64,000 nucleotides of DNA from Turneriella sp. (GTDB lineage Bacteria; Spirochaetota; Leptospiria; Turneriellales; Turneriellaceae), in contig JABARV010000010.1 in assembly GCA_019186965.1 (NCBI GenBank), positions 248,001 to 312,000 of the forward strand, in the 5' to 3' direction. The notes beneath the pieces are model-generated. The model ran no database searches and had not been told where the DNA came from. It was given only the letters and a program-made list of their open reading frames with translations. Shown piece by piece: positions 1 through 11,281 of this stretch. Each line of letters starts with the position of its first letter. The first letter of the stretch is position 1. The translations under genes and the position numbers were made by a program.

Positions 1-558
1 ACCGTTGCAGCATCGGATGTGCTTTTGGTGATTTCAGATAAACTGCAAGTGGTTGCAAAGGTCGACGAGACCGATATCGCTCGCGTAAAACCGGGTGTTG
101 CTGCTGAAATTATTCTCGATGCGTATTCCAAAGATGTGATAAAAGCAAAAGTAACCGCGATTGCGTTTGAAGCGAAGACAGTCAACAACGTCACCACGTA
201 CGATGTTGAAACGCTCCCCAATAAACAACCCGATTTTATGCGCAGCGGCATGACGGCAAATGTCACATTTATTTTAAGCGAGCGAATGGGGGTGCTTGCG
301 TTACCGATGGCTGCGATACAATTCAATAAGGAATCTCCGTTTGTGCTCGTTAAAGGCGCAAAAGGAAAACCCGCTCAACAACCCATTGAAACCGGCGAAT
401 CCGACGGTGGGTTGACGGAAATTACCGCAGGACTTAGCGACGATAGAGTGGTGTTAATCCCCAGTATTCAAACAAAAAGCGACGACGAAGGCAGCAACCC
501 ATTCATGATGAAGCGCGGTGGTAGCAAGAGGTCGGGCGGTAAAAGCGCGCCACACTAA
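1..558 (+). CDS. macA: MacA-like periplasmic adaptor subunit (3' part only)
   Basis: The frame is open from base 1, so the N-terminus lies outside the window; about 185 codons remain. The visible part matches the beta-barrel and membrane-proximal domains of HlyD/MacA-type adaptors: a stretch on instability to D-E-T-D-I-A-R-V-K-P-G, then a segment on target-site permeation ending RSGMTANVTF, then LALPMAAIQF. These are typical of RND/MacB periplasmic adaptors, which bridge an inner-membrane ABC transporter to an outer-membrane channel. The tail is basic and rich in Gly and Ser. The macB-like gene follows after 8 bp, so the two are very probably co-transcribed. An adaptor for another ABC exporter of the same class cannot be excluded. 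Confidence 0.85.
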   Translation, partial: TVAASDVLLVISDKLQVVAKVDETDIARVKPGVAAEIILDAYSKDVIKAKVTAIAFEAKTVNNVTTYDVETLPNKQPDFMRSGMTANVTFILSERMGVLALPMAAIQFNKESPFVLVKGAKGKPAQQPIETGESDGGLTEITAGLSDDRVVLIPSIQTKSDDEGSNPFMMKRGGSKRSGGKSAPH

Positions 559-566
559 AATCCCCC

Positions 567-2519
<1,953 letters not shown>

Positions 2520-2523
2520 CGGT

Positions 2524-3285
2524 TTACTTCGCCAATTTAATTAGTTCGCTAAAACTCTCTGCTTTCAAACTCGCGCCACCGACGAGGGCGCCGTCGATGT
2601 CTTCTTTTGCCATGAGTGCTGCAACGTTGTCGGGCTTCACCGAGCCGCCGTAAAGGATGCGCGTTGTGGGTGCAGCGTCTGCGTTGAGTAGGGCGATGCG
2701 TTTGCGGATGGCCGCGTGCATTGCTTGCGCATCTTCGGGGGTGGCGTTTTTGCCGGTGCCTATTGCCCATACGGGTTCGTACGCAATCGCAATGTGTTTC
2801 CACGCGTCTTTTGTCAGGTGTGAAAGCGCGGCGTTGAGTTGATTAAGCACGACGGTTTCTGCGCGGCCACTTTCGCGTTCATCCAAAGTTTCACCCACGC
2901 AAAGCATCGCCATAAGGCCTTCATCCAAAACGCGATCGATTTTTGTTTTAAGGAATGCATCGCTTTCTTTGAGGATGTGGCGGCGTTCGGAATGCCCAAT
3001 GAGGATGTACCCTGCACCGGCGTCTTTAATTTGTGCGGCGGCGATTTCACCGGTGAACGCGCCTTCTTTTTCGGCGGAGCAATTCTGTGCGCCGAGTAGA
3101 ACGCGCGAGCCTTTGACAATTTCAGCGACGCGGGTGAGCTGCAAAAATGTGGGGTAGAGCAGCACGTCTCTGTCGGTGTATTTTGCCGCAGCGTCTTTGA
3201 CGGCACTCGCCAAGGCTGTTGCTTCGGCGAGCGAGAGGTTCATTTTCCAATTGCCCGCAATGAGGGGGGTGCGTGTGTTTGCCAT
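2524..3285 (-). CDS. tpiA: Triosephosphate isomerase
   Basis: 253 aa, normal length. It interconverts dihydroxyacetone phosphate and glyceraldehyde 3-phosphate in cytoplasmic glycolysis. Visible motifs are the N-terminal AGNWKMN with the substrate-binding Asn and Lys, IGHSERR with the electrophilic His, AYEPVWAIGTG with the catalytic Glu and start of loop 6, and the phosphate-binding YGGSVKPDN and GALVGGASL. The start ATG gives a family-typical N-terminus. It converges with macB across only 4 bp, so no terminator fits between them. SURF1 lies 41 bp upstream on the same strand. Confidence 0.98.
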   Translation of the reverse strand: MANTRTPLIAGNWKMNLSLAEATALASAVKDAAAKYTDRDVLLYPTFLQLTRVAEIVKGSRVLLGAQNCSAEKEGAFTGEIAAAQIKDAGAGYILIGHSERRHILKESDAFLKTKIDRVLDEGLMAMLCVGETLDERESGRAETVVLNQLNAALSHLTKDAWKHIAIAYEPVWAIGTGKNATPEDAQAMHAAIRKRIALLNADAAPTTRILYGGSVKPDNVAALMAKEDIDGALVGGASLKAESFSELIKLAK

Positions 3286-3326
3286 GGAGTTAAGTGTTTT
3301 ACGGCGTATGCTTGTAAACGAAAAAA

Positions 3327-4022
3327 TTATTGCGTCGCCCGTTTGGAATAAATCTGCGTTTTAAGCCACCAAACACACAACGCCGCAAGTGCAAGCCACT
3401 GCAAGGTGTACACTAAATTCATTTCAGGTTTAATGATAATACGTTGGGCAACTTTTTCTAAGTCGTTACTAAGCTGTGCCTCCGATTCAAGTACCCCTGA
3501 AAAAATTTTTAAGCCAGTCATTGCTTTAAACGCACTTGTTTCCATAACGGGAATAACAAACTCTGTCGGATTTCCAGCGCGTATAAGGCTGGCGTCGCGA
3601 GCAGGATACATTTCCGATACAGTACCAGTAATTTGCATTTTAGCAGGAATTGTTTTCCAGTAAGCTTCTGGGTTTGTTTTAGCGCCTGCAAAACCCGCAA
3701 GTACAGGTATATAGGCATCGCCGTTTTCTGGACGCGCAAATACATAAAAATGGCGTCCGCTTTCACCACTTGCAGATTTTCCGGGTAACAAGACCCACGC
3801 CCCGCGATAAATTTCTGCAGCTATGGTGATACGGTGGAAACGTAGTTGTGAAAAATCTACTCCTACAAACGAAGATATAGTTTCTGGTTTTTGGTTTGTA
3901 AAGTGCTGCTTTTGCCGCACGAGGGCGCTATTTTGTGCGTAGCGTTTCAATTGCCAAACCGCTAAACCAGTAAATAGTATAGCCAGAAATCCAGCTAAAC
4001 CAAGTGCAAGGTAACGTCGCAT
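3327..4022 (-). CDS. SURF1 family cytochrome oxidase assembly protein
   Basis: 231 aa with one transmembrane helix at residues 5-25, a periplasmic domain and a second helix at about 205-222, the SURF1/Shy1 layout. The family helps insert haem a into oxidase subunit I. The motif around FHRITIAAEIYRGAWVLLPG and the two-helix topology support the call. It sits 3 bp after the small membrane protein at the end of the cox operon, which agrees with a role in oxidase maturation. Haem A synthesis genes (ctaA, ctaB) are not in this window. Confidence 0.85.
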   Translation of the reverse strand: MRRYLALGLAGFLAILFTGLAVWQLKRYAQNSALVRQKQHFTNQKPETISSFVGVDFSQLRFHRITIAAEIYRGAWVLLPGKSASGESGRHFYVFARPENGDAYIPVLAGFAGAKTNPEAYWKTIPAKMQITGTVSEMYPARDASLIRAGNPTEFVIPVMETSAFKAMTGLKIFSGVLESEAQLSNDLEKVAQRIIIKPEMNLVYTLQWLALAALCVWWLKTQIYSKRATQ

Positions 4023-4025
4023 GTT

Positions 4026-4235
4026 TTAAGGAGACTCTTTGCTATGCTTGGCACGGCGGCGCAGGTAAAAGAAAATAAAAAGGGCAAAGATAAAAGGTAT
4101 CGCAGTAAAGACCATCGACATCGTTAAATATGCCCATGCTTGTTTTGCATTGTATTGTGAACCACACACGCTACAAGCAAACAGCGAGTCGTATGTACTC
4201 CAAGCGATGAGGAATAATATGCCAATAGTATGCAT
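4026..4235 (-). CDS. Small membrane protein with CxxC motif, end of cox operon
   Basis: An upstream start would overlap the preceding gene by 58 bp. I prefer the ATG at 4235, which overlaps the upstream stop as TAATG and gives 69 aa by translational coupling. The protein has two hydrophobic helices separated by FACSVCGSQYNAKQAW and ends in a basic RRRAKHSK tail. Small membrane proteins with a C-x-x-C pair beside cox or SCO genes occur in several phyla, but their role is unknown. A metal-handling or assembly role is only inferred from the cysteines and the position between subunit III and SURF1. Confidence 0.65.
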   Translation of the reverse strand: MHTIGILFLIAWSTYDSLFACSVCGSQYNAKQAWAYLTMSMVFTAIPFIFALFIFFYLRRRAKHSKESP

Positions 4236-4804
4236 TAGAGTAAGTAAAGAAGAAAATACAACAATGGCCACAAAAGCACAACAAAATACCAATAAATAGC
4301 AGCTGCCCTCATCGTGTCCTGTGATGGGGGCTCTTTACGGAACAAAATAGGGGTAATGGCTAAAATACCGCCTAAAACATGCAACCCGTGGGCACCAATG
4401 AGCGTATAAAAAAAAGCGCCAAAAAGAGAAGAATGGACAGTAATGCCAAAACCGAGCAAACGCACCCACTCGCTACCTTGGATAATAAGAAACACAAGCC
4501 CTAAGAAAACTGCAATACGTGCTACATTTTGCCTCAGTTCTATACGTACGCGGCCTTGTACCGCAAGGTACAGCAAAAGACCACTTAGCAAAAGTATGGC
4601 CGTGTTTACCGCAGTTGCCTCCACAGGCAACCGTGGCTGATCGACTGGTGGCCATGGTAGGCGGCTACTGATGCGGTTAACAAGGTACGAGCTAATAAGC
4701 CCTGTAAAAAACATTAGCTCAGCGCCCACGAGTACCAAAACACCGAGTACGGCGTTTGGTATACCTGTGCGTGTGGTCTGCGGTATAAATGTAGCGGTTT
4801 GCAT
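4235..4804 (-). CDS. Haem-copper oxidase subunit III-like protein (first copy)
   Basis: 189 aa, predicted five-helix short form of cytochrome oxidase subunit III. GAELMFFTGLISSYLV, QGSEWVRLL and GAHGLHVLGGI match the conserved helices of the family, including the Glu near the lipid cleft and the GxHxLHVxxG segment. This is one of two subunit III-like genes in the operon; the other is at 5142-5735. The two differ clearly and are not a recent duplication. One could serve as CoxC and the other as a paralogous accessory subunit. Confidence 0.87.
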   Translation of the reverse strand: MQTATFIPQTTRTGIPNAVLGVLVLVGAELMFFTGLISSYLVNRISSRLPWPPVDQPRLPVEATAVNTAILLLSGLLLYLAVQGRVRIELRQNVARIAVFLGLVFLIIQGSEWVRLLGFGITVHSSLFGAFFYTLIGAHGLHVLGGILAITPILFRKEPPSQDTMRAAAIYWYFVVLLWPLLYFLLYLL

Positions 4805-4805
4805 G

Positions 4806-5120
4806 CTAAAGCTCTGCGTGGATAAGCGGCACTATCGTAATGTCGGGATAGACTAATCCAAAAAAGATAATCGCCATAAGTATAGCTATACCAGGGAGCG
4901 CGATAAGCACCCAACTTTCGTAGTGTAGGTGCATAAAAAAACCCGCCACCAAATACGCTTTGGCAAGGGCAAGGATGAAAATGAGCGTTATTGCAAGCGT
5001 ATGGTTTGGTAGCGCACCAAAGGCGAGCGAGACACCAAAAAGCACTACAAGTGCAATGAACACTAAAAGATAGTTTGGGTGTCCATGGTATTCAGGGGCG
5101 ATTGTTTTTGTTTGTTCCAT
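4806..5120 (-). CDS. Cytochrome c oxidase subunit IV family protein
   Basis: 104 aa with three predicted helices. The sequence after the N-terminal PEYHGHPNYLLVFIALV, together with AKAYLVAGFFMHLHYES, is characteristic of bacterial CoxD/subunit IV (caa3/aa3) proteins. They are small subunits that stabilise the oxidase and are not needed for catalysis. The gene lies between the two subunit III genes with 1 bp to the next one downstream. Confidence 0.85.
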   Translation of the reverse strand: MEQTKTIAPEYHGHPNYLLVFIALVVLFGVSLAFGALPNHTLAITLIFILALAKAYLVAGFFMHLHYESWVLIALPGIAILMAIIFFGLVYPDITIVPLIHAEL

Positions 5121-5141
5121 TTGTTACCTCAATTTTTAATT

Positions 5142-5735
5142 TCAATGCGCAAGATAGAGGAGCGGAAAAAGGAAAATCCAAATTACGTCGACCATGTGCC
5201 AGTAAAGGCCTGCAAATTCGACACGCGGCAAATGTTTCCCTTTGCGAATTTGGAGGGCAACAATCGCAAGAGCAATCATTCCGCCAATGACGTGCAATGC
5301 GTGCAGTCCCGTGAGCACAAAGTAGAACGACCAATAGAGCGATTGCATCTTGTCGATATTTGGGCTTGAGAAGGTAATGCCGTGTGAAAATTTACTTGTA
5401 TATTCAATCGACTTTACAATAAGAAATCCGCATCCGAGTAAAATCGTCAGCCAAAGCAAATTGGACGCTTTTTTGGAATCATTCCGTTGCGCAGCCGCAT
5501 GCGCAAGTACAACCGTAAAGCTACTTGTAAGTAGGATCATGGTGTTGAGCGCTCCCAAGGGTGTTGAAGTCAGTTGCGCCTGGATACCCCACTGTGGAAA
5601 ACGTAGGCGGTAGAGTAAATAAATAGCAATTAGACCGCCAAAAATTGCAAGCTCCCCCGCGATAACAACCCAAAGGGCGACGCGGCCAGCGGGAACCTTA
5701 CCTAAAGGTGGTAGTGTAGCCGTTGCATGGTTCAT
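5142..5735 (-). CDS. Haem-copper oxidase subunit III (second copy)
   Basis: 197 aa. It shows the family pattern WVVIAGELAIFGGLIAIYLL, then KSIEYTSKFSHGIT, then LTGLHALHVIGGMIAL and a C-terminal LYWHMVDVIWIFLFPLLYL. The HxxDxxWxxxFPLLY end is a hallmark of subunit III. It follows subunit I by 14 bp. It is closer to textbook CoxC than the copy at 4235-4804, which lacks the H-x-V-D ending. Confidence 0.9.
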   Translation of the reverse strand: MNHATATLPPLGKVPAGRVALWVVIAGELAIFGGLIAIYLLYRLRFPQWGIQAQLTSTPLGALNTMILLTSSFTVVLAHAAAQRNDSKKASNLLWLTILLGCGFLIVKSIEYTSKFSHGITFSSPNIDKMQSLYWSFYFVLTGLHALHVIGGMIALAIVALQIRKGKHLPRVEFAGLYWHMVDVIWIFLFPLLYLAH

Positions 5736-5749
5736 CGTGTATCTCCTTA

Positions 5750-7435
5750 TTATTTAGTCGACTGCGGCAAATAGTCATCTTGCCTATCGGGTAGACTGTA
5801 TTCGTACGGGCCGTGAAAAACTTCGAGCTCTGCCGCAAAATTACCATGCGGTGGGGGTGACTCCGCCTGCCACTCAAGCGTATTGGCAAGCCATGGATTT
5901 TTTGTAGCTTTTTTCCCTTTAAAATAGCTGTAGACAATATTAAAAATTAAAAGGAATTGCGCGAGGATAAAAATAATCGCAAAGATAGTCGCGTATTTTT
6001 GGATTGAAAGGAACGGCTCTTTCATTAGGCTTGGGAAAGATGAAAAGTCGTAAATGCGGCGATGGTATCCCCCAATACCAAGAAAGAATAGTGGGAAAAA
6101 CAGTGCATTAAAGGAAATCATTGTAATCCAAAAATGGATTTTTCCAATTGTTTCGTTCATAAAGCGGCCTGTAAATTTGGGGAACCAAAAGTAAAATCCC
6201 GCAATCGCGCCAAAAATCGCTATTGGAGCCATGGTATAATGGAAGTGCGCGACAACAAAGTACGTATCGTGCGCGTAAATGTCGATGGCGCTTGAGCCGA
6301 GGTAAATACCGGTAACTCCCCCCACAAGGAAAGTCGACAACATACCAAGCGCCCAGAGCATCGCTGTCGTAAACTGGATTGAACCACCGTAAAGCGTGGC
6401 GATAAAAGCGAATATAATTACCGACAATGGTATCGAAATGATAATCGTCGTGATACTAAACGCCGCCGCCATACGCGGATCGATACCTGCAACAAACTGG
6501 TGGTGCGCCCAAACGATGAGCGCAATAAAGCCAGAGATGAGCGCTGAGTAAACGATAATTTTATACGCAAAAAGTGGCTTGCGCGAAAAAACTGGAATAA
6601 TTTCGGCAACCATACCAATGGACGGGAGCAACACAACATAAACTTCTGGGTGTCCAAAGAACCAAAACAAGTGCTGGAATAAAACAGGGTCACCACCGCG
6701 TGCAGGGTCGTAGAAACCTGTGCCCGCGATACGGTCGAGCAACAAAAGCACAGCGCCAGCGATAAGAGGACCAACCGAGAACATAAAATCGGCCGAGGCT
6801 ATATTGATAAACCAAATTACAATGGGCATGTCCATAAACTTCATGCCTTTTGTACGGCGGTTAATCGTTGTCGTTATGAAGTTAATGCCGCCTAAAAGCA
6901 TCGATACAAATTCCAGTGCAGTGGCTAGTATCAACAACGAACCGCCTGTAAAAAAGTTTTTCACAAAGCCAAGGCTCTGCGCGTTGTACCCGTCGGTAGA
7001 TAATGGTGGGTAGAGTGTCCATCCGCCTGCAAATGCGCCCCCCGGTACAAAGAAAGATGCGATTAAGATAATTGTGCTCAGTAAGAAAATCCAATACGAC
7101 AGCATGTTGAGCTTGGGAAATACCATGTCGTCTGTACCAAGCATTAAAGGAATTAAAAGGTTACCAACGCCCGCTAAAAGGACGGGCATTGCAAACCAGA
7201 AGAACATAATCATGCCGTGCATCGTGACAAATGCATTGTACTTTTGCCCAACCAATTTACCTATAAGAGGTATATCTTGGCTGGGGAACGCAAGTTGCAT
7301 GCGAAAGCCGTAAGCCAAAAGGCCTGCGACAAACCCCATAATGATGCCGGTAATTAGGTACTGTTTGCCAATTACCTTGTGGTCGGTAGAAAATACGTAT
7401 TTACGAAAAAAACCTTGTTCTGCGTGTGCTGTCAT
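5750..7435 (-). CDS. ctaD: Cytochrome c oxidase subunit I (aa3 type)
   Basis: 561 aa, catalytic subunit. Seen motifs: TMHGMIMFFWF with a haem a ligand; WFFGHPEVYVVLLP with the CuB His, the cross-linked Tyr and the Glu of an A1-type D-channel; WAHHQF with the two further CuB ligands; and HDTYFVVAHFHYTM with the haem ligands. About 12 membrane helices. It reduces O2 to water and pumps protons. The start ATG overlaps the subunit II stop (ATGA), and the order II-I-III-IV-III is that of a single operon read leftward. Confidence 0.97.
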   Translation of the reverse strand: MTAHAEQGFFRKYVFSTDHKVIGKQYLITGIIMGFVAGLLAYGFRMQLAFPSQDIPLIGKLVGQKYNAFVTMHGMIMFFWFAMPVLLAGVGNLLIPLMLGTDDMVFPKLNMLSYWIFLLSTIILIASFFVPGGAFAGGWTLYPPLSTDGYNAQSLGFVKNFFTGGSLLILATALEFVSMLLGGINFITTTINRRTKGMKFMDMPIVIWFINIASADFMFSVGPLIAGAVLLLLDRIAGTGFYDPARGGDPVLFQHLFWFFGHPEVYVVLLPSIGMVAEIIPVFSRKPLFAYKIIVYSALISGFIALIVWAHHQFVAGIDPRMAAAFSITTIIISIPLSVIIFAFIATLYGGSIQFTTAMLWALGMLSTFLVGGVTGIYLGSSAIDIYAHDTYFVVAHFHYTMAPIAIFGAIAGFYFWFPKFTGRFMNETIGKIHFWITMISFNALFFPLFFLGIGGYHRRIYDFSSFPSLMKEPFLSIQKYATIFAIIFILAQFLLIFNIVYSYFKGKKATKNPWLANTLEWQAESPPPHGNFAAELEVFHGPYEYSLPDRQDDYLPQSTK

Positions 7436-8145
7436 GTAGGGCTCCCTGATTTTTTCTTGTTTGCTTCAACCTTTTTCGTAAGTTCGGCAATATATTTATC
7501 GTAATCTTCTTGCGATTCTACTTTAATCCAGTTACGCATTTTTGCGTGCGACATACCACAAATCTCTGCACAGGCAAGCTCGTAACGTCCGGGTTTGTTG
7601 ACGTTAAGCCAGCGGTTAATAACGCGCCCGGGGATTACGTCTTGCTTTAAACGGGTTTCTTTTACCCAAAAAGAATGCAGTACGTCTACCGACGTAAGCT
7701 CAAGGTTGATAACTTTGTTCATTGGTAAATGGAGTTCGCTCGATGTATTTTCATTCACAACAAGATCGTCTGGAGTCCCAATTTTTCCATCGGGTCCTGG
7801 GTAGGTAAATGCCCAGTACCATTGCTTGCCTGTAATACGCACGGTTAAATCGGTCTTTTGGGGTTGGTATTCGACCAAGCCCCAAACCCGTGCTGTTTCA
7901 ATATCAATAAAAAGATCGCTTAAAAACACCAAGGCCAAGGGAACCAAAATCCAACGTGTTTGCTTCCAGCCAATACCGCGGATGTATTGCGCTTTTTGGC
8001 CATTGCGGCGGCGGAAGTAGATAGCAAAGAAAATTATTGCTCCCAACGCTACTACAAACCAGATAAGCGCAAACCAAGTAACTAAGCGCCAAATATAGTC
8101 GATATCGGCCCCGTAAGTGGAAATAGATTCAGGCATAAAATACAT
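7432..8145 (-). CDS. ctaC: Cytochrome c oxidase subunit II with CuA site
   Basis: 237 aa. Two N-terminal helices precede a cupredoxin domain with QWYWAFTYPG, the His of VDVLHSFWV and the CuA motif CAEICGMSHAKM near the C-terminus, so the electron-entry centre is intact. No haem c domain follows, so this is an aa3 rather than caa3 subunit. The start at 8145 is supported by TCTGGAG about 7 nt upstream. It is the first gene of the leftward cox operon. An EF-hand-like insert PGPDGKIGTPDD is common in this family. Confidence 0.96.
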   Translation of the reverse strand: MYFMPESISTYGADIDYIWRLVTWFALIWFVVALGAIIFFAIYFRRRNGQKAQYIRGIGWKQTRWILVPLALVFLSDLFIDIETARVWGLVEYQPQKTDLTVRITGKQWYWAFTYPGPDGKIGTPDDLVVNENTSSELHLPMNKVINLELTSVDVLHSFWVKETRLKQDVIPGRVINRWLNVNKPGRYELACAEICGMSHAKMRNWIKVESQEDYDKYIAELTKKVEANKKKSGSPT

Positions 8146-8308
8146 ATGTTTACTCCAGATGTTTAACAGACGCCGGTATTTGGATACGAAATAAATTGCA
8201 AACCTTTTTTCTTAAGACTAATTAAATAATTTGACGTTGTATAACGAGTATTGAAATAACAGACAAAAGGCATTGCCGCTTTGTATGCGTTCATAGCCTG
8301 TAGAAGAT

Positions 8309-10018
8309 ATGCGCAATTTTGAAGAATCACTCGCCATCGCCGAAGCATGGACAAAACCACCATTCGATGTTGAAACACAAAACCAAGTGCGAACTCTCCT
8401 CAAGCTGGATGAAAAAGAGCGTGAAAAAGAAATTCTCGACCGCTTTGGTTATGATTTAGCATTCGGTACCGCTGGCATGCGTGCTGTGATGGATGTCGGT
8501 ACAGCGCGTACCAACGAATACACCATCCGACGCGTTAGTTGTGCGCTCGCACAAGTTATAAAAAAAGAGAGCGGCAAGAGCATTGTCATTGGTTACGATG
8601 GCCGTAAAGACTCAGCCAAATTTGCCGAAGTGGCGCGCAACGAATTTTTAGGCGCAGGACTTGATGTCTTTGCTTTCGATCGCATTTTACCGACACCCTT
8701 GATTCCTTTTGCCGTCAGAAAATTAAACGCCGATTGCGGTGTGATGATCACCTCGAGCCACAACGCCGCGCCGTACAACGGTTACAAAGTGTATAACGCG
8801 CAAGGCGCACAAATTTTATCGCCGTTCGACACCGCCGTCATGGCGGTGATGCAAAACTTGCCGTACAGTGGAGCATCTGCTGCAAGCACAGGGAAGCTCA
8901 CGTTGTTGGATGAAACCCTTTTACGCGAGTATGTTTCGTGGGCGACAAGCGAAGCAGATTTTTCCCCTAAAGAAAATCGAAATTTGAAAATTGTATTCAC
9001 CCCGTTGCATGGCGCATCGGGCGCGATGATGAATTCGGTTTTTTACCGCGCCGGTTTCAAAAATTTTCTCCCCGTGCCGCAGCAATACGAACCGCGCCCC
9101 GACTTCCCTACGGTAAAAGCCCCCAACCCTGAAAATAAAGACAGCCTCGGTATGGCAATCCGCATGGCGAAAGAAGAAAACGCCGATTTAATCCTCGCCA
9201 CCGACGGTGACGGCGACCGTGTGGGGATTGCATACCAAAAAGACGGCTCTTACGTTTCGCTCACCGGCAACCAAATTGGCACTCTCTATCTTTTTTATTT
9301 ATTAACGAAGCTCAAAGAAAAAAATACAGACCTTCAAAAATGCTTCGCGCTCTCGAGTGTGGTCTCCACGCCGCTCACAAAAAAAATATGCGATGCGTTT
9401 GGCGTGCGCTACTTTGCAACGCTCACCGGCTTCAAGAACATGGGGAATAAGGCGGATGCGTACATCCGCGCCAACGCCGGTGCGCGCATGGTGCTCGCGT
9501 TTGAAGAGGCGTTCGGCGTCACCATCGGCGATTCGCGCGATAAAGACGGGCTCGTCAGCTGCCTTTTGGGTGCGCACATCGCCGCCGACGGCGGCATCGA
9601 GGCGTGGCTTAAAAAAATGTATAGCGAGTGTGGGTACGCCGCCGAAGATGCAGTCGAAAAAGAGTTTTTAGGCTCCGAAGGTATTTCTGCGATGAACGCT
9701 GTTGTCGACGCATTGCGGCAAAAGCCCATTACAGAATTTTTGGGCGCACCGGTTGTCTCGGTGCGTGATTTTAAAACCGGTGTGGAAAAACGCGGTGGAA
9801 AAGAAATTCCGATTGAGGACATCCCAACCCAAAATCTTCTTTATTACACAAATACAGCCGGTGATTGGTTTGCGCTGCGCCCTTCGGGCACCGAGCCCAA
9901 ACTCAAAGCATACGTCGGCGTGTGCGCAAATGAATTTTCTACATCGAGCGAAAGCCATTTACGCGAACGCCTCACCGCGCTCTGCCACTTTGCGCAAGCT
10001 CTTTTGGATTCGCCATGA
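8309..10018 (+). CDS. Phosphohexomutase (phosphoglucomutase/phosphomannomutase)
   Basis: 569 aa, the length of the PgcA-like branch of the alpha-D-phosphohexomutases. It moves phosphate between C1 and C6 of glucose or mannose. Motifs: the phosphoserine loop ITSSHNA at about 147-153, the metal-binding DGDGDRVG near 299-306, the sugar-binding AFEEAFGVTIGD, and the phosphate-binding RPSGTEPKLKAYV near the end. The preference for glucose or mannose cannot be told from sequence alone. The stop overlaps the next start by 4 bp (ATGA), coupling it to the cyclase. Confidence 0.93.
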   Translation: MRNFEESLAIAEAWTKPPFDVETQNQVRTLLKLDEKEREKEILDRFGYDLAFGTAGMRAVMDVGTARTNEYTIRRVSCALAQVIKKESGKSIVIGYDGRKDSAKFAEVARNEFLGAGLDVFAFDRILPTPLIPFAVRKLNADCGVMITSSHNAAPYNGYKVYNAQGAQILSPFDTAVMAVMQNLPYSGASAASTGKLTLLDETLLREYVSWATSEADFSPKENRNLKIVFTPLHGASGAMMNSVFYRAGFKNFLPVPQQYEPRPDFPTVKAPNPENKDSLGMAIRMAKEENADLILATDGDGDRVGIAYQKDGSYVSLTGNQIGTLYLFYLLTKLKEKNTDLQKCFALSSVVSTPLTKKICDAFGVRYFATLTGFKNMGNKADAYIRANAGARMVLAFEEAFGVTIGDSRDKDGLVSCLLGAHIAADGGIEAWLKKMYSECGYAAEDAVEKEFLGSEGISAMNAVVDALRQKPITEFLGAPVVSVRDFKTGVEKRGGKEIPIEDIPTQNLLYYTNTAGDWFALRPSGTEPKLKAYVGVCANEFSTSSESHLRERLTALCHFAQALLDSP

Positions 10019-11229
10019 TTGCGTTTTTCAAATCGCTCGTCGTCGCGGGTGAAGAGCTCGATGCGCACCGCCGCCGCTATGTAGTCAACACCAATGTTTA
10101 TGCCTTGAGCGTAATTCTTTTTAGCTTACCTTATCCCTTTATCTATTTGTATCTACACGTCGATATCGATCCGCTTGCACTTTGGGGCTCTGTACTTTTT
10201 ATTCTGGCGTACGCGACGGTGCCTTTTTTCAACCGCCTTAAAGTATACACTCTCGCCAAACTTTTATTTTTTATCACCGCGCTAGTTCAACTTTTTATCA
10301 TCTGTGTTTTTTTTGGACAAGCCACCGGTCTCGATCAATTTTTTTACGCCGCGTTTATCGGCGTTTTTTTTGTGATGGATCGCCATCAAAAAATACTTAT
10401 TATCCCTGCGCTTGTCGTCATCGTTGCAGAGTATATACTGTTGCATTTAATCTACGCCCACTTTGCTCCCGTCATTAAAGTCGAACCAGAAACGGCGACC
10501 ATCATCCACCACCTGACATCTGTCGCGGTGTTTTTACTTTTAGGTTTGCAGTGCCTTTTTTTCTATTGGGGAAATTTACGCGCCGAAGAGAATCTCGAAG
10601 AAGCACGAAGGCAATCCGACCGTTTGCTCCTCAACATTTTACCCGAACCGATTGCCGACGAGCTCAAAGAAAAAGGTACGGTCGAACCGGTGGAGCACGA
10701 CTCGGTGACGGTGGTCTTCACCGATTTTGTGGGATTCACCTCGAGTTCCGAATTTCGCAATCCCGTGGATTTATTAAAAGACCTCGACGATTGTTTTTCT
10801 GCGTTCGACGCGATCATTGAAAAACACGGTTTAGAAAAACTCAAGACCATTGGCGATGCGTACATGTTCGCTGGCGGCGTGCCCACCGACTTGGTCGATA
10901 ACGCAACGCGCTGCGTAGCGGCCGCCATAGAAATTATCGCTTACGTCAAGAAGCGCCGCGAAGAGAACAATCGGTTTTGGCAAATCCGCGTCGGCATCCA
11001 CACGGGGCATCTCATCGCAGGCGTCATTGGTCGCAAAAAATTTATCTACGATGTGTGGGGCGACACGGTGAACACCGCCAGCCGCTTGGAGTCGTCGGGG
11101 GAACCCGGGCGGATTAACATCTCTCACGCCACATACGATTTAGTGAAAGAGAAATTTCGTTGCACGCCGCGCGGAGAAATTCCGGTGAAAGGCAAAGGAC
11201 CGCTCGCGATGTATTTTGTGGATGTTTGA
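10015..11229 (+). CDS. Class III adenylate cyclase, membrane-bound
   Basis: 404 aa. About six hydrophobic helices fill residues 20-190, then a cyclase homology domain from about 225. VVFTDFVGFTSS carries the first metal-binding Asp. KLKTIGDAYMFAGG has the adenine-selecting Lys, and FIYDVWGDTVNTASRLES has the adenine-selecting Asp plus the Asn and Arg of the transition state. By this residue code it should make cAMP rather than cGMP. It overlaps the mutase gene by 4 bp. A cyclic-nucleotide-gated channel is encoded at 59539-61212, a plausible cAMP target. Confidence 0.9.
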   Translation: MIAFFKSLVVAGEELDAHRRRYVVNTNVYALSVILFSLPYPFIYLYLHVDIDPLALWGSVLFILAYATVPFFNRLKVYTLAKLLFFITALVQLFIICVFFGQATGLDQFFYAAFIGVFFVMDRHQKILIIPALVVIVAEYILLHLIYAHFAPVIKVEPETATIIHHLTSVAVFLLLGLQCLFFYWGNLRAEENLEEARRQSDRLLLNILPEPIADELKEKGTVEPVEHDSVTVVFTDFVGFTSSSEFRNPVDLLKDLDDCFSAFDAIIEKHGLEKLKTIGDAYMFAGGVPTDLVDNATRCVAAAIEIIAYVKKRREENNRFWQIRVGIHTGHLIAGVIGRKKFIYDVWGDTVNTASRLESSGEPGRINISHATYDLVKEKFRCTPRGEIPVKGKGPLAMYFVDV

Positions 11230-11281
11230 AATTCAGAGATAAATTTTATAGACAAACTCACTCCTTCTCAGAAAAAGAAGT

